Assembly (NCBI GenBank): GCA_036365145.1
Contig: JAEOAD010002183.1
Coordinates: 4,179,501 to 4,243,500 of the forward strand
DNA length: 64,000 nt
Source: Orientallactaga sibirica
Taxonomy: Eukaryota; Chordata; Mammalia; Rodentia; Dipodidae
Direction of reading: 5' to 3'
Shown piece after piece: positions 12,104 through 24,544 of this stretch; position 1 is the first letter of the stretch; each line of letters begins with the position of its first letter. The translations under genes and the position numbers were made by a program. Under the pieces are notes generated by a model. The model worked only from the letters and a program-made list of their open reading frames with translations, was not told the DNA's origin and made no database searches.

Positions 12104-12263
12104 GCCGGGCGTGGTGGCGCACACCTTTAATCCCAGCACTCAGGAGGCAGAGGTAGGAGGATCGCCAAGAGTTCAAGGCCACCCTGAGACTACATAGTTA
12201 ATTCCAGGTCATCCTGGACCAGAGTGAGACCCTACCTCGAAAAAAAAAAAAAAAAAAAAAAAA
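12104..12263 (+). repeat. B1 SINE, second of a tandem pair
   Basis: GCCGGGCGTGGTGGCGCACA through 'gagaccctacctcg' and an A-run. Closer to consensus than its upstream partner, so probably the later insertion, perhaps into the A-tail of the first. Confidence 0.92.
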
Positions 12264-12303
<40 letters not shown>

Positions 12304-12304
12304 T
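12264..12304. repeat. (TC)n(AC)n microsatellite
   Basis: A run of TC dinucleotides passes directly into AC dinucleotides after the B1 A-tail. Confidence 0.9.
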
Positions 12305-13052
12305 ACAGATGTATATCATATACATATATATGACACTTCCTTTCAAATTATTGAGAAAAAATAATATTCAACACTTAATGATCATTTTTAATGCTCCAGG
12401 CACTGTAATAATGTACTTTGAAGGCACATATTTAATTTTACAAATTCTATATGGAGTAGTGCCATTAGTTTCCAAATTTAACATGTACAGAAGTTAAAGA
12501 CTGCAAGTTTGAGTAACTTTACCAAAGCATATAATCGGTTGGTAGTGGTGTTAGTATTCAAAGTTTAGGTAGGACACACATATATAACCATACTATATTT
12601 CATCTTAAATCACAGAGGAATTTTGTCAGGTAGGCAAATGGGGCAAGTTAGGTATTCATAATATATCTGTAAAGTACTTGGGAACACAATACGTACCACA
12701 GTTTAAAAAATGGGTAAGGCACTCAGACAAGCTGTTGAGAACAGAACACATCCAGTAATGAGTGTACTGAAAATGTTTAAACACATTATGGTTAATTATG
12801 AGATACTCTGACAGTCTCCCCTGTGCAAAAGCTCATACCAGCTTTTCTCACACAGTGAATACAAGTTGAAAAGCACTAAAAAAAGTATACACATGAAACA
12901 GAATGTTTTGATGTGGGATATCAGCTGCATCACACATTAAATTCTCTCATGGAGTGGAAGAAAACATTGTCAGGCTTCTTACATTCTCCTTTGTGCCAAA
13001 GCTTAAACACTGTTATAAGCACTCGGGAAAGTGTGTTTATAAAACAGAATGT
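12305..13052. other. Intergenic sequence, nothing recognised
   Basis: AT-rich. Two passages near 12900-13050 and 13300-13350 share phrases such as 'cagaatgt' and 'gttgatg', perhaps an old local duplication, but no gene or named repeat can be supported. Confidence 0.5.
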
Positions 13053-13290
13053 GGGGTTAGAGAAATGGCTTAGTGGTTAAGGCACTTGCCTGCAAAGCCT
13101 AAGAACTCGTGTCCAAATTTCTAGGTCCCATGTAGCCAGATGCAGTGATGCAAGACACAATGTCACACATGTGCACAAGGGAGTGCATGCATATGGAATT
13201 TGTTCAGAGTAGGCTAAAGGTCCTAGTTGCCCATTCTCTCGCTCTCAAAAATAATAAAAAATAGTTTGAAAAAGAAAAATAAAACAAAAG
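13053..13290 (+). repeat. tRNA-derived SINE, long form
   Basis: Head GGGGTTAGAGAAATGGCTTAG, body 'gccagatgcagtgatgcaag' and a 'gcacaagggagtgcatgc' block. It has the extra long-form stretch but a single, eroded B box. Flanks share AAAACA(n)AGAATGTG-type words. Confidence 0.85.
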
Positions 13291-13592
13291 CAGAATGTGT
13301 TGATGCTTGCCAGAGGATGAATAACAAACTAGTTCTGTTATGGCGTGGAAGAAAAGAGATTTTTACCTCTTTATTCACTTTGCTTTTTCAAAGACTCTTC
13401 TAAGCTTCTTCTCATAAATACAATATTAACAAGTACTAAGGACTGTGTGCTTGTAGAACAGAGTGTGTCCCCCTTGAATGGAAGATTCATCACAGTTCTC
13501 TCTAGGAGTGGAAGGGGAAGACATATTCTCAGGCTTCTGAGAGTCTCTTTTCTTCATATCAGAGTAATGTAGATTAAAACATTAGTAATTCC

Positions 13593-14542
13593 GGGACTTC
13601 TGGTCAAGATGGCATCAGCCTAACCTTGCCTCACCTTACAGGAAAGTAAAACCAAGATATTTAAACTTTTAAAAGATTTCTTAAAGGGTTTGCTGGCCCG
13701 TGCATCCAGCTAGAGGGAGGGAGTGGATGAAAAAATAGGGAATCCACTGATTCCCACGCTCTAGGATAGGGACCACCTGACCCGGGACCTCCGCAGACCC
13801 TGCCGGTCAGAGTGACCAGCAGAAGTCCACCATTAGCCGCTACCACCCGGCGTGACCTGACCCAGGACTGCCGCGGACCCTGCCGGTCTGAGTGACCGGC
13901 AGAAGTCCGCCATTAGCCGCTAGTGCCCTGTGCGACCTGACCCGGGACCACCACGGACCCTGCTGGTCCTAGTGACCGGCGGAAGTCCGCCATTACCTGC
14001 TAGCACCTGGCGTGGCCCGATCCAGGGCCATTAGCTGCTAGCGCCCGGCATGACCTGACCCGGGACCGCCGTGGACCCTGTCGGTGGGAGTGACCGGTGG
14101 AAGTCCGCCATTAGCTGCTAGCGCCTGGCGCAGCCTGATCTGGAACTGCGGGGACCCTGCTGGTCCCACTGACTGGCGGAAGCCGCCTTTAGCCGCTCAG
14201 ACCCCTCCCTCACTGGCCACATCCCCATCACTGGCCAGGTGCCCCCCTAGCCTTCCTGAGCCCTATCAGCAATCACGTACCATCACTCCCCCCTCCCAGG
14301 GCAGATCAGGGATCCAGGGAGGTAGGCCAGTGCTCCCGCCCTACCCTGCCTCAGCCCAACTAGGGTGATTGTGGTCCCCCATCCCTCCCACCTACATAAA
14401 GAACACAGGCCAGTAAGCCAGTATCCCCCACCCCAGCCTACCAGAACTCTAGGGACCACTGCCCTGACAATCACCACTGCACCCCACCCCACCCCAGGAC
14501 AGCAGGCTAACATTCCATACACAAGGTACCTGAATCATTGCG
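13593..14542 (+). promoter_or_regulatory. L1 5' UTR / internal promoter with 80-bp monomers
   Basis: GC-rich region upstream of ORF1. Units beginning ACCTGACCC or a close variant start at 13775, 13855, 13935, 14015, 14053 and 14133. The spacing is exactly 80 bp except for the 14015 unit, which is 38 bp through an internal deletion. Each full unit carries GGACCCTG, GTGACCGG and GAAGTCCGCCATTAG. In mouse L1 the 5' UTR is likewise built of promoter monomers, so promoter function is inferred from that precedent. The monomers are followed by about 340 bp of C-rich sequence before the ORF1 ATG. Confidence 0.85.
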
Positions 14543-15732
14543 ATGGGCAAACTACAGCGAAAAAGGAATAGCATGAAAAACCAGACACAAGTAAATCCAC
14601 CTAGACTATCCAGTCCTATAATGGATGTTTCAAATCAAAGCATAGAAGAGACAATAGAATCAGAACCCCAAAATGAAGTGACTAGCTATGCAACCCTGGC
14701 CAAGCAAATAGCACAACTCACAGAAACTCAACAAAGAGCCAACAATTGTATGAATGTTATCCTTGCTAGATTAGACCTAATAGAAAAGAACCAGGAAGGG
14801 CACCAAAGACAGTTAAATGAACTGAAGGAGAATGAAACAAGAGAAGTCCTCAATAACCAGCTGGCTAAGTTCAATGAAGACATAAAGAAATGCAGGGATG
14901 AACTCCAAGAAGCATTAAGAAAATCGGAAAATGACACAAAACGGGAACTAGACAGAGGGATGGAAACTATACATAAAAAAACCGTAGAAAATATGAACCA
15001 AATTGAAAAGGCCCAAAACTCTATAGAAGCCCTTAAGAACAGAGTAGGTCAGATGGAAGATAGAAACTCAGAACTGGAAGACAGAACAGAAGAAACAGTC
15101 CATGAGTCCAAAAATTTCAACAAGTTCAAAAACTTCTGTGAACAGAACATGAGGGAAATGTGGGACACCCTTAAGCACCCAAACATCAGGATCATGGGTA
15201 TACCAGAGGGGGAAGAAACACAGACCAAAGGATGGAAAGCCTATTCAACAAAATAATTGAAGAAAACTTTCCCGCTCTCTCAAAAGAAAACTCCACCCAA
15301 TTACAAGAAGCTAGTAGAACTCCAAACAGACTGGACCAAAAGAGAAATTCTCCAAGACACATTATCTTTAAGACTCTAAATATCAAACACAAAGAGAAAA
15401 TTCTAAAAGCAGCCAGGGAAAAACAACACATTACATATAAAGGGAACCCCATCAAAATTACCTCAGACTTCTCAATGGAAACCCTAAAAGCCAGAAGGGC
15501 CTGGAATGGAACACTGCAAACTCTAAGAACCCATGGTTTCCAGCCCCAACTACTCTACCCAGCAAAAGTATCTCTCATAATAGATGGCGAAAGAAAAACC
15601 TTCCATGATAAAACTCATCTTTACAAGTATATGAACACAAAGCCAAACCTACAGAAAGTACTTCAGGGAATTCTCCACACAGAAGAAACAAATAACCAAC
15701 TTCAAGAGCCCTCAAGAAATAGTCCACATTAA
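14543..15732 (+). pseudogene. L1 ORF1 (RNA-binding ORF1p), one frameshift
   Basis: Encodes the L1 nucleic-acid chaperone that coats the element's RNA. The ATG at 14543 begins MGKLQRKRN. A heptad-rich, charged coiled coil covers roughly residues 50-185, and the RRM-type start NIRIMGIPEGEE lies near residue 213. The frame ends early at 15256 after GWKAYSTK. The correct continuation is open in the next frame from about 15232 (MESLFNKIIEENFP) to the stop at 15730, including the C-terminal domain and its usual ending. A single-base loss near 15226-15232 explains the switch. Total length of about 395 residues is normal for rodent ORF1p. Confidence 0.93.
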
Positions 15733-15733
15733 C

Positions 15734-15771
<38 letters not shown>

Positions 15772-15794
15772 CAAAGACCAAAACCCACCACAAT
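15733..15794 (+). other. L1 inter-ORF region with long A-tract
   Basis: Directly after the ORF1 stop comes a run of more than 30 A residues (about 15736-15767), then a short spacer to the ORF2 ATG at 15795. In the antisense L1 at 47-53 kb the equivalent position has no such tract. Confidence 0.85.
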
Positions 15795-18700
15795 ATGGCA
15801 GGTATTAAGTCAAACCTCAAAGTTATATCTCTGAATATTAATGGCCTTAATTCACCCATCAAAAGACATAAGCTAACAGGGTAGATCAGAAAACTGGACC
15901 CCTCAATCTGCTGTCTTCAAGAAAACCACCTCACCACTAAAGACAGACACCTCCTCAGGGTAAAAGGGTGGAAAATGACATTCCAAGCAAACACAAATAA
16001 GAAAAAAGCAGGTGTAGCTATACTTATATCTGATAAAATAGACTTCAAACCAAAGGTAACTAAAAAAGACAAAGAAGGCCACTTCTTACTTATCAAGGGA
16101 ACAATCCAACAAGAGGATATCACAGTCATCAATATTTATGAACCAAACACAGGTGCACCACAATTCATAAAGCAAAATCTACTTGGCAACAAAACAGAAA
16201 TAAACACCAATACCATCATAGTCGGGGACTTTAATACTCCATTATCAACAATGGATAGATCATCCAAACAGAAAATTGATAGGGAAGTAAGAGAGCTCAA
16301 TAACACCATAGAACAACTAGACCTAACAGACATATACAGAACATTCCACCCAAAATCTACAGATTACACATTCTTCTCAGCAGCCCATGGAACCTTCTCT
16401 AAAATAGATCATGTACTGGGCCACAAAGCCTGCCTCCATATTTTCAAGAAAATTGATGTAATTTCCTGCATGATATCAGACCACAATGCGGTAATGCTAG
16501 AAATCAACAACAAAAAATACACCAGGAATCCCTCTTCCTCCTGGAAATTGAACAACACACTTTTAAACAATAAATGGGTTGTGGATGAAATAAAGAATGA
16601 AATTGCAAAATTTCTAGAATTCAATGACAACGAGAACACATCATACCAAAACTTATGGGACACAATGAAGGCAGTTCTTAGGGGAAAAATCATAGCACTA
16701 AATGCCTTCATAACAAAAACAGAGAGATCCCAAATCAATAACCTAACCATCCATCTAAAGGCATTGGAAAAGCTAGAAGAAGCCAACCCAAAAAGCTCCA
16801 GACAGAAAGAAATAATTAAGATCAGAGCAGAAATTAATGAATTGGAAACTAAGAGGACAATTAAGAAAATTGATGAAACAAAGATCTGGTTCTTTGAAAA
16901 AATTAACAAGATTGATACACCCCTGGCTAATTTGATCAAGCGGAAAAAAGAAACACTTCAAAACAACAAAATTAGAAATGAAAAAGGAGAGATCACAACA
17001 GACATGAGTGAAATAGGAAGAGTCATTAGGACTTACTTCAAAAACCTCTACTCCATAAAACAGGAGAATATGGAAGAAATGGATGAATTCCTAGACACAT
17101 ACCACCTACCAAAGCTAAGCCCAGAGCAGATTAATTTCCTAAACAGACCCATCACACTCTTTGAGATTGAAGAGGTAATAAAACACCTCCCCAAAAAGAA
17201 GAGTCCAGGACCAGACGGTTTCTCAGCGGAATTCTACCAAACCTTCATGGAAGAACTGAAACCAATTCTTCTCAAATTGTGCCACACAATTGGAGAACAG
17301 GGAGAGATCCCCAACTCCTTTTATGAAGCTAGTATCACCCTAATTCCAAAACCAGGCAGAGATGCCACAAGAAAGGAAAATTATAGGCCCATTTCTCTGA
17401 TGAACATAGACACAAAGATCCTGAACAAAATTCTTGCAAACCAAATTCTACAGTACATCAAAAGCATTATCAACCTTGATCAAGTAGGCTTCATCCCTGG
17501 AACACAGGGATGGTTCAACATATGGAAATCTATCAGTGTAATACACCACATAAACAAGCTAAAACACAAAAACCACATGATCATTTCGATAGATGCAGAG
17601 AAGGCCTTTGACAAAATACAACATCACTTCATGATCAAAACACTGGAGAGAATAGGCATAGATGGCCCATATCTCAACATAATAAAGGCTATATATAAAG
17701 CACCTAAAGCCCAAGTAATTCTAAATGGGGAGAGACTGAAGGAATTCCCATTGAGGTCAGGAACAAGACAGGGGTGTCCACTCTCACCTCTGCTCTTCAA
17801 CATAGTGCTAGAAGTATTAGCTCAAGCAATAAGACAGGAGAAAGAAATCAAAGGGATACAAATTGGAAAGGAAGAAGTTAAGATAGCCCTATTTGCAGAT
17901 GACATGATTCTATACATAAGTGACCCGAGAACTTCCATCTCAAAACTCTTAAAGGTGATTAGCACCTTCAGCAAAGTAGCAGGATACAAAATCAATGCAC
18001 AGAAATCAGTATCCTTTCTGTATGCAAAGGACAAAGAGACAAAAAAAGAAATAACTAACATCATCCCATTTTCAATTGCAACAAAGAAAATAAAATACCT
18101 TGGAATAACATTGACTAAGGAAGTGAAAGATCTATACAATGAAAACATAAAAACTCTCAAAAAAGAAATTGAGGAGGTCCTACAAAAATGGAAAGACCTC
18201 CCATGCTCCTGGATTGGTAGAATTAACATTGTGAAAATGGCAATCTTACCAAAAGCACTCTATAGATTCAATGCAATGCCAATAAAAATCCCCACTTCCT
18301 TCTTCAATGAGTTAGAAAAAACTATCTCAAAATTTATATGGAAAGGCAGAAGGCCTCGGATGTCCAAGCTCATCCTCAGCAAAAGAAACACCTCTGGAGG
18401 CATCACCATACCTGATCTAAAGCTATACTACAAAGCCATTGTAATAAAAAAACATGGTACTGGCATAAAAACAGGAATATAGACCAATGGAACAGAATTG
18501 AAGACCCAGATTTTGGGTCAAATAACTACAGCTACTTGATATTTGACAAAGGCCCTTCTAATGCAGAATGGAGAAAAGACAGCATCTTCAACAAATGGTG
18601 CTGGACAAACTGGACAACCATATGTAGGAAAATGAAACTCGACCTACACATCTCTCTATGCACAAAAATTAAGTCCAAATGGATCAAAGGCCTTAATATA

Positions 18701-19618
18701 AAACCAGAAACACTGCATCTACTGGAAGAAAAAATAGGAGGAACTTTCCGCGACATAGGAGTGGGAAAAGATTTCCTGAACAAAACCGCAGCAGCTCAGG
18801 AAATTAAACAATCACTCAACCATTGGGATCTCATGAAGCTGAACAGCTTTTTCACTGACAAACATACTATAACCAAAGCCAGCAGATTACCCAAAGAATG
18901 GGAGAATATTTTCACCAGCTATACATCTGACAGAGGCCTGATTTCTAGAATCTACAAAGAACTCCAAAACCTAAACAATAAACCACCAAACAACCCACTC
19001 ACAAAGTGGGGCAGAGAACTGCACAGGCAGTTCTCAGAGGAAGAAATACAAACAGCAAACACACATTTAAGAAAATGTTCAACATCCCTAATCATCAGGG
19101 AAATGCAAATTAAAACAACAATGAGATTCCACCTTACCCCAGTAGGGATGGCTAACATTAAAAAAAACAATGAAAACAAATGCTGGCGAGGTTGTGGAGA
19201 AATAGGAAGAAGTTTTCACTGCTGGTGGGAATGTAAAATGGTTCAACCATTATGGACAGCTATATGAAGACTCCTGAAAAGGATGAGCATAGACCTACCA
19301 ATGGATCCAGTTATTCCCTTATTGGGCATTTACCCTAAAGGCTCCAAACCTCAGACCAGAGACATTTGCTCTACCATGTTTATAGCTGCTCAATTCATAA
19401 TAGCACAAAGCTGGAATCAACCCAGGTGTCCATCACTAGATGAATGGATAACAAAGATGTGGTATATCTACACTATGGAATTCTATGTAGCAGTAAGGAA
19501 ATACGAAATAAAGAAATTTGAAAAAAAATGGTCAAACATGGAACAGATCATCCTCAGTGAGCTCACCCAAGAACAAAAAGATAATCGTCACATGGTCTTG
19601 TTTATCTGTCGCTCCTAA
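15795..19618 (+). pseudogene. L1 ORF2 (endonuclease-reverse transcriptase), three lesions
   Basis: Encodes the endonuclease and reverse transcriptase used for target-primed reverse transcription. The ATG is at 15795. Endonuclease motifs: [26 protein letters not shown] (near 16227) and [10 protein letters not shown] (near 16477). Reverse transcriptase: [12 protein letters not shown] (near 17208), [19 protein letters not shown] and the catalytic FADDMILYI (near 17893). A CxxxC-x7-H-x4-C zinc-knuckle-like motif (CWRGC...H...C) lies near 19180-19230. Breaks: TAG at 15882 where the family has Trp, a frameshift within the A-rich stretch near 18450-18460, and TGA at 19265. The longest uninterrupted frame is 15885-18482. 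Catalytic residues remain, but the protein cannot be made whole. Confidence 0.95.
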
Positions 19619-21105
19619 CCTGAATCTACGTGACATGCAGCCAAACCTAACAAACATTCTGAGGACCAGACAAGAGGGAGGGTGGGATGGGGGGAAGGTA
19701 AGGGTTGGAGGGAACAAGAGGGTGGGGAAGGACAAGGGGCGGGGATACAATTGGGACCCAAAAGGAAAAGATGCTATAAAAGCCTTTACTCTGAACAACA
19801 GGCTAAAACATTGATCCTTCAACAGGCCCGCAGAGGGAACACCCAAACCACAGGAATCTAGAGAGAGCATCATGAAGGCTAACCCTAATCTTGTCCTGCT
19901 TCTCTCTCTCTTTCTCCCTCTCACTCTCTCTTCCTACCTCTCCTCTCTATACTCACTTCCTCTATAATATTATCTATCTTTTTCTTCCCTCACCTTTCTA
20001 GGTGCAGACTTAAAACTCCCAGTGCCAGCATGGGGTTAAGCTCCACAATGAGCTCTTGATCCGAGACACCTACAAGGTTTAAAAAAAAAAAAAAAAGACA
20101 GACTTCTGTCAGAGTTCTTGGTGACCCACCAAAGGTTAATGGTAAGACCCTACTGTTGAAGATAGCATACGTGTGTGAGACCAAACACAGAGAGACCTGG
20201 CCAGAATCTGGAAGAAGATCAGTCCCCAGACAGTTAGCTAGTCTAGTACCAGAGGGTTCTACACAAGCAACAGGGAGAAAATGTCCGACATTGGTCCAAA
20301 CAACTTGCAGTCTAAGATACCCAGCAGGAAACAACTTGATGTAATGCTCATACAAGTGCAGTAGTGGCAAACAGCCATGGTGGGTAACCAACTGCTCTTG
20401 ATTTGGCTAACAGATCCACTCAGTGGAATGGAACTCATTGCTGGAACTGGGAAATAAGTCAAAACCAGGTACAAAAAATAAGCTCAGTCTCCAAGAGCAA
20501 GATACCACCAAATGTGGGCTAGAAGAGAGCCAACGCATATAAAATTCCCTCCAAAACATAGATGGTCATCCCTTCTACCTAGTACTAACTTTTCTCTCCG
20601 TTGGAGAATTTGCTTATCTTTTTTCAGGTGGACAATGAACCTGAAGGGAGGATCAGCTAACCACACCTCACCAGGGCCCCAGCTGAAACCATAGAACAAT
20701 GCAGGGGAAGGGCAAGAGTTCAGTGTTCATGGCGATCATGACACCAGAAAAAGGCTGAAGGAGATAAACACAGAGAACATCCAACTCCAACTAAGCCAGA
20801 TATCCAGAGACACAGAGGTTCCCAAAACCTCATCACTGAAACAGAACTAAAATGACCCCAATGTGGCTCAGGGAAACTCGCGGAAGAGGGGGCGGAAAGA
20901 TTGTTAGAGTCACAAGTTGGGGCATTATGCACAGAGACTGGGGCCTACCCCCCAGAACTCTTGACTAACCTCAAAATGCACGACCCACATTCCCCATTGA
21001 TGAGGGTCCCTTTGAAAGTGGGAGGACAGGGAGGAGGACAATGGAACCAATACTATGAATGTATGAATGTAAAATCAGAATAATATAAATTAAAAAAAGG
21101 AAAAA
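19619..21105 (+). other. L1 3' UTR with G-rich tract
   Basis: Non-coding tail of the complete L1. A G-rich stretch at about 19674-19745 has several GGG and GGGG runs and could form a G-quadruplex, a common trait of L1 3' UTRs. An internal A-tract lies at about 20080-20095 and the element ends in an A-rich tail. Fragments of the same 3' UTR recur at 24545-25365 and, inverted, at 59951-60977. Confidence 0.9.
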
Positions 21106-21122
21106 AAAACATTAGTAATTCC

Positions 21123-23340
21123 CAGGATTACTTAGACTAAGGTGAAGTGAGCACAGCTAATAAGGGTAGAGGTCATTTGAAAGGTCCCTAGTGGTCACTA
21201 GGGGCAAACGGGGAATCTCTTCTATTCTGCTATAGCCCTTCTCTTAACGTGGTTCCTTATTGCTTTAGCCAAAGCCTGTCAACAACCCATTTAAAAAACC
21301 AACGCCTCCAGTATCATAGGAAGCTCTTCAAGCGTCAAGACTCTGCTGCTTTTACATATTAGACAAAAATTGGAAACAATTCTGTTCTCTCTGAAAACAG
21401 GTATAAATAAGGGAAATACACTTTCTGAGAAAAATGCTGAACCAAATCTGGTCCTTAGGTATGGATCTAAAAATCACAGCTGCTCCAATTCATCACAGCT
21501 CATTTTACAGTTCACAGTACAGGATTAGTAAAACCAGTCCTTCTTGTTCCTAACTAAATAATTTCTACTAGCAAACAGTGCCAAACAGGATTTGTCCAAC
21601 CACTGGTTCGGTTTTCATCATTGGTCTATAGCTTTAGCTCTTTTCAGAATGCCAGTATCATCATGCACCTATTCATTCTCTCTTTTTTTTTCCTTTTTTT
21701 TTAACCTTTACTGAAGATATCAAGTATCTCACCAGCATGTACTGCAAGGGTGAGCAAGTGTGTAGGATGGGAGGCAATTTTTCTTCCCAGAAGGAACACC
21801 TGAGTAAAGTCATGCACCAAGTTATAAATCCTCTATAAGCAATGTTTTACTGTGGTTAGTCTGGGTAGGGAAATATGGCCTGGATAAGAAGCAGGCCTCT
21901 TTGCTCCTATTGAGCGCAGTGGTACCTTACAGGTGTCCCTTATGGTCTGGTTCTAGCTGGGCTGAAAGGATGGTGTGTGGAGTTTCTGGGCACAGGGAAG
22001 GCAACCCTACAGGGAAGGCAACCCTGCAGGCAATGGCCAGGCAAGGTTTCCATGGCTCAGGTAAAATAACTATCTAATGAGAAGCAGTGTCACAGACTAA
22101 CTCTCAAGGTTGAAAATACTTGTGGCAATCTGGTTTGGTGGCTTGCAAGCAAATTTACTATAATCATAGGACCTACTCTTCAAAGCAGGTTTTTAACAGA
22201 GCCCATTATGTTACATGTATAAAAGTGGAGAGCTTTATTCAGAATTGAGGGGAGGGAAAACTGCCAAACTCTCTTCAAGGTTCTGGGTAGAGCTGAGTAC
22301 CATGTCTCTTCCTTTGCTGGGCATTGTTCCACCAGCAATGCCTGGCAGAGGAAAAGAAGGGGCTTCTACATACCAGCCAGGCAGGCGACCATATGGGGCA
22401 TGTGGGGACAGAGGCAGCATCCAACAACTTTCATTCATGTCAATCCTGATAAAAATGTATGACATTACACATTATGAAGGTGGAAATGTAGCAGAGCTGT
22501 CAAAGCATTCTAAAGTATGTGTTAGTGGAGCCATAACTCCAGTTCTCTAGCTGTGGTTGACGAAATGCAAGGTTGTGCAACAGCAACTACCATGCACTAT
22601 TACAGGCTCCATACTGTCTCTGTTCATTGCCACCATTATGCCCCTCACACCATCTGTGGTCTCACTGCACTTATATATGAAACATATGCTCACTTCAAAC
22701 AATGAGTGTAAGGCAGGATGCCAGATTTGAAAAACAAATCATCATTTCTACTGTTTAAAGTCATGAATTGCTACTGGCATCATAACAAAGAGTAAGTCAT
22801 TACAAAGATTTCTACATGCTACAGGTGCTTGTTGAGGGCTGAGCAGAGGTTATGCAGCTCCAGCACCACAGGGGCATGCAGATTATCTCTTTAAATTCTT
22901 ACAAGTCTCCCCAGCTTTACAAGTGAGAAGCTACCCTTAGAGGTCATGGAGCAGCCCCAGAGCAAAGAGCTAACAAGCAGGGGCAGAAATTGAATCCAAA
23001 GAGCAGAGCTGTGCCATGCCACTTTCAAGTGAAATTTGATGTAGACACTAGAATTCGCAACCAATGAGACAACGGTAGAGAAAAATAAAACATGAAGTTA
23101 GCACTTCAGTGCCTTCCATATAGTAACAAATACTGTTCATGCTGAAAGACACAACATTCCAGAACACTGAGGACAATGTCACTGACTCAACCTAATATTA
23201 AAGAGAAAAGTATTTATTATCTCACTGTTTTGCTATGAGATGTTTAAGGCAAGCTGGTTGCAGAGATAGTCTACATGGAAATATGAACAATGCATCAAGA
23301 AAACAAATGATTCCTGAGTTTGGGGAACAGTGTAAATAAA
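21123..23340. other. Intergenic sequence, nothing recognised
   Basis: Two kilobases without a recognisable gene. A short perfect tandem duplication of ACAGGGAAGGCAACCCT lies at about 21990-22025. No splice-bordered exon was seen. Confidence 0.5.
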
Positions 23341-23350
23341 TAACACTACT

Positions 23351-23635
23351 TTTTATTATTTTATTTATTATTTTTGGAGAGAGACACAGAGAGAAACAGA
23401 TGGGGAGAGGAAGACAGATAGAGATGGGTGCGCCAGCAGTCTCTCAGCTGCTGTGAACGAAATCCAGATGTGTGCGCCCCCTTGTGGGCAAGTGCGGCCT
23501 TGCGCCCTTGAGTCCTTGCGTCACTTTGCATCTGGCTAAACGTGGGACCTGGAGATTGGAACCGCTGGAGATTGGAACCAGTGTTCTTAGGCTTAGTAGG
23601 CAGGCGCCTTAACAGCTAAGCCATCTCTCCAGCCC
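23351..23635 (-). repeat. tRNA-derived SINE, long form with duplicated B box
   Basis: Antisense copy between perfect direct repeats TAACACTACT (23341-23350 and 23636-23645). On the minus strand it has the GGTTCCAATCTCCAG block twice. The CTCF-like motif reads CCACAAGGGGGCGC on the minus strand at 23474-23487, 13 of 14 to consensus. Head CATCTCTCCAGCCC at the right. Confidence 0.93.
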
Positions 23636-24010
23636 TAACACTACTATTTAAGCAACATAATAAAAATGTGTGAAGGAGAAAAACCTCAAGTGCTTACAGA
23701 TAAGTACATCACCCTAAATGAATGAGTAAATTCATAATACCTTGCTAAGTACAGGAAGACCTTATCTCTTGTCCTTCCATTACATTTGAAAGGTTCTTAA
23801 ATCCCATAATGCAGATTGCATCACACTTGTTGGCAATGCTTTTTCATCTGGGCTCCCAGGATCTTTAATTCAGAGAAAGGCAGAGGAAGCATCATTTTGA
23901 TAGATAAAAGGAAGTAACTGTCTTACAGTCAGGAAGATCAAAAGTGAAGCTTTGGTCTTGGCTGGAGACACAAAGGGTGAAAAAATAACAACCTCTTTTG
24001 AAATATCTTT

Positions 24011-24235
24011 TTTTTTTAATTTAATTTAATTTAATTTATGTATTTATTTGAGAGAGAAAAAGATGCACAGAGAGAGGGAGAGAATGGGCACTCCAGGGCC
24101 TCCAGCCACTGCAAACGAACTCCAGATGCATGTGTCCTTTTGTGCATCTGGCTTACATGGGACCTGAAGAGTCAAACTGGGATCCTTTGGCTTTGCAGGC
24201 AAATGCCTTAACTGCTAAGCCATCTCTCCAGCCCC
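24011..24235 (-). repeat. tRNA-derived SINE, short form
   Basis: Antisense copy with perfect direct repeats AAATATCTTT (24001-24010 and 24236-24245). It has a (TTTAA)n tail, an AGAGAG tract, the body and the inverted head. Confidence 0.93.
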
Positions 24236-24355
24236 AAATATCTTTATTAATTTTGAGAAAATATAAAACCCTTCTCTAAATAAAGCATACATACACTTGG
24301 CATAAATGTATATGTTAAAGCCATAATGAAAGATAAAGATTAAAAATATTTGCTT

Positions 24356-24358
24356 GTG

Positions 24359-24390
<32 letters not shown>
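24356..24390. repeat. (GT)n microsatellite
   Basis: An uninterrupted GT run of about 34 bp. Confidence 0.95.
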
Positions 24391-24392
<2 letters not shown>

Positions 24393-24544
24393 CTAATATA
24401 CTCAGGTCAACTCAGACCAAGAAAAACACCTTCTTAAAAACATTTTAGTGTCCTGGAGACTGAATGCTGAGTCAATGTACACTCAAGAATAACTACTTAT
24501 TCTTTAAAGGAATTTAAAAATTTTAAAGGTGCTACATGAGCTAT

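Larger units (their letters stand above)
13576..21122 (+). mobile_element. Nearly complete LINE-1 with 17-bp TSD
   Basis: An autonomous-type non-LTR retrotransposon. Direct repeats AAAACATTAGTAATTCC occur at 13576-13592 and 21106-21122. The 5' end begins GGGACTTCTGGTCAAGATGG, followed by a 5' UTR with an 80-bp monomer array, ORF1, an inter-ORF A-tract, ORF2, a 3' UTR with a G-rich tract and an A-rich tail. Lesions I can see: a frameshift in ORF1 near 15230, a TAG at ORF2 codon 30 (15882), a frameshift near 18455 and a TGA at 19265. The identical 17-bp flanks and few lesions indicate a recent but now inactive copy. It lies about 6 kb upstream of the CpG island. Confidence 0.97.

Noticed and set aside
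13775..14212. Regular 80-bp repeats that could suggest a CRISPR array or satellite
   Set aside because: The units are directly adjacent with no unique spacers, lie in an L1 5' UTR between the element's start and ORF1, and the genome is mammalian.
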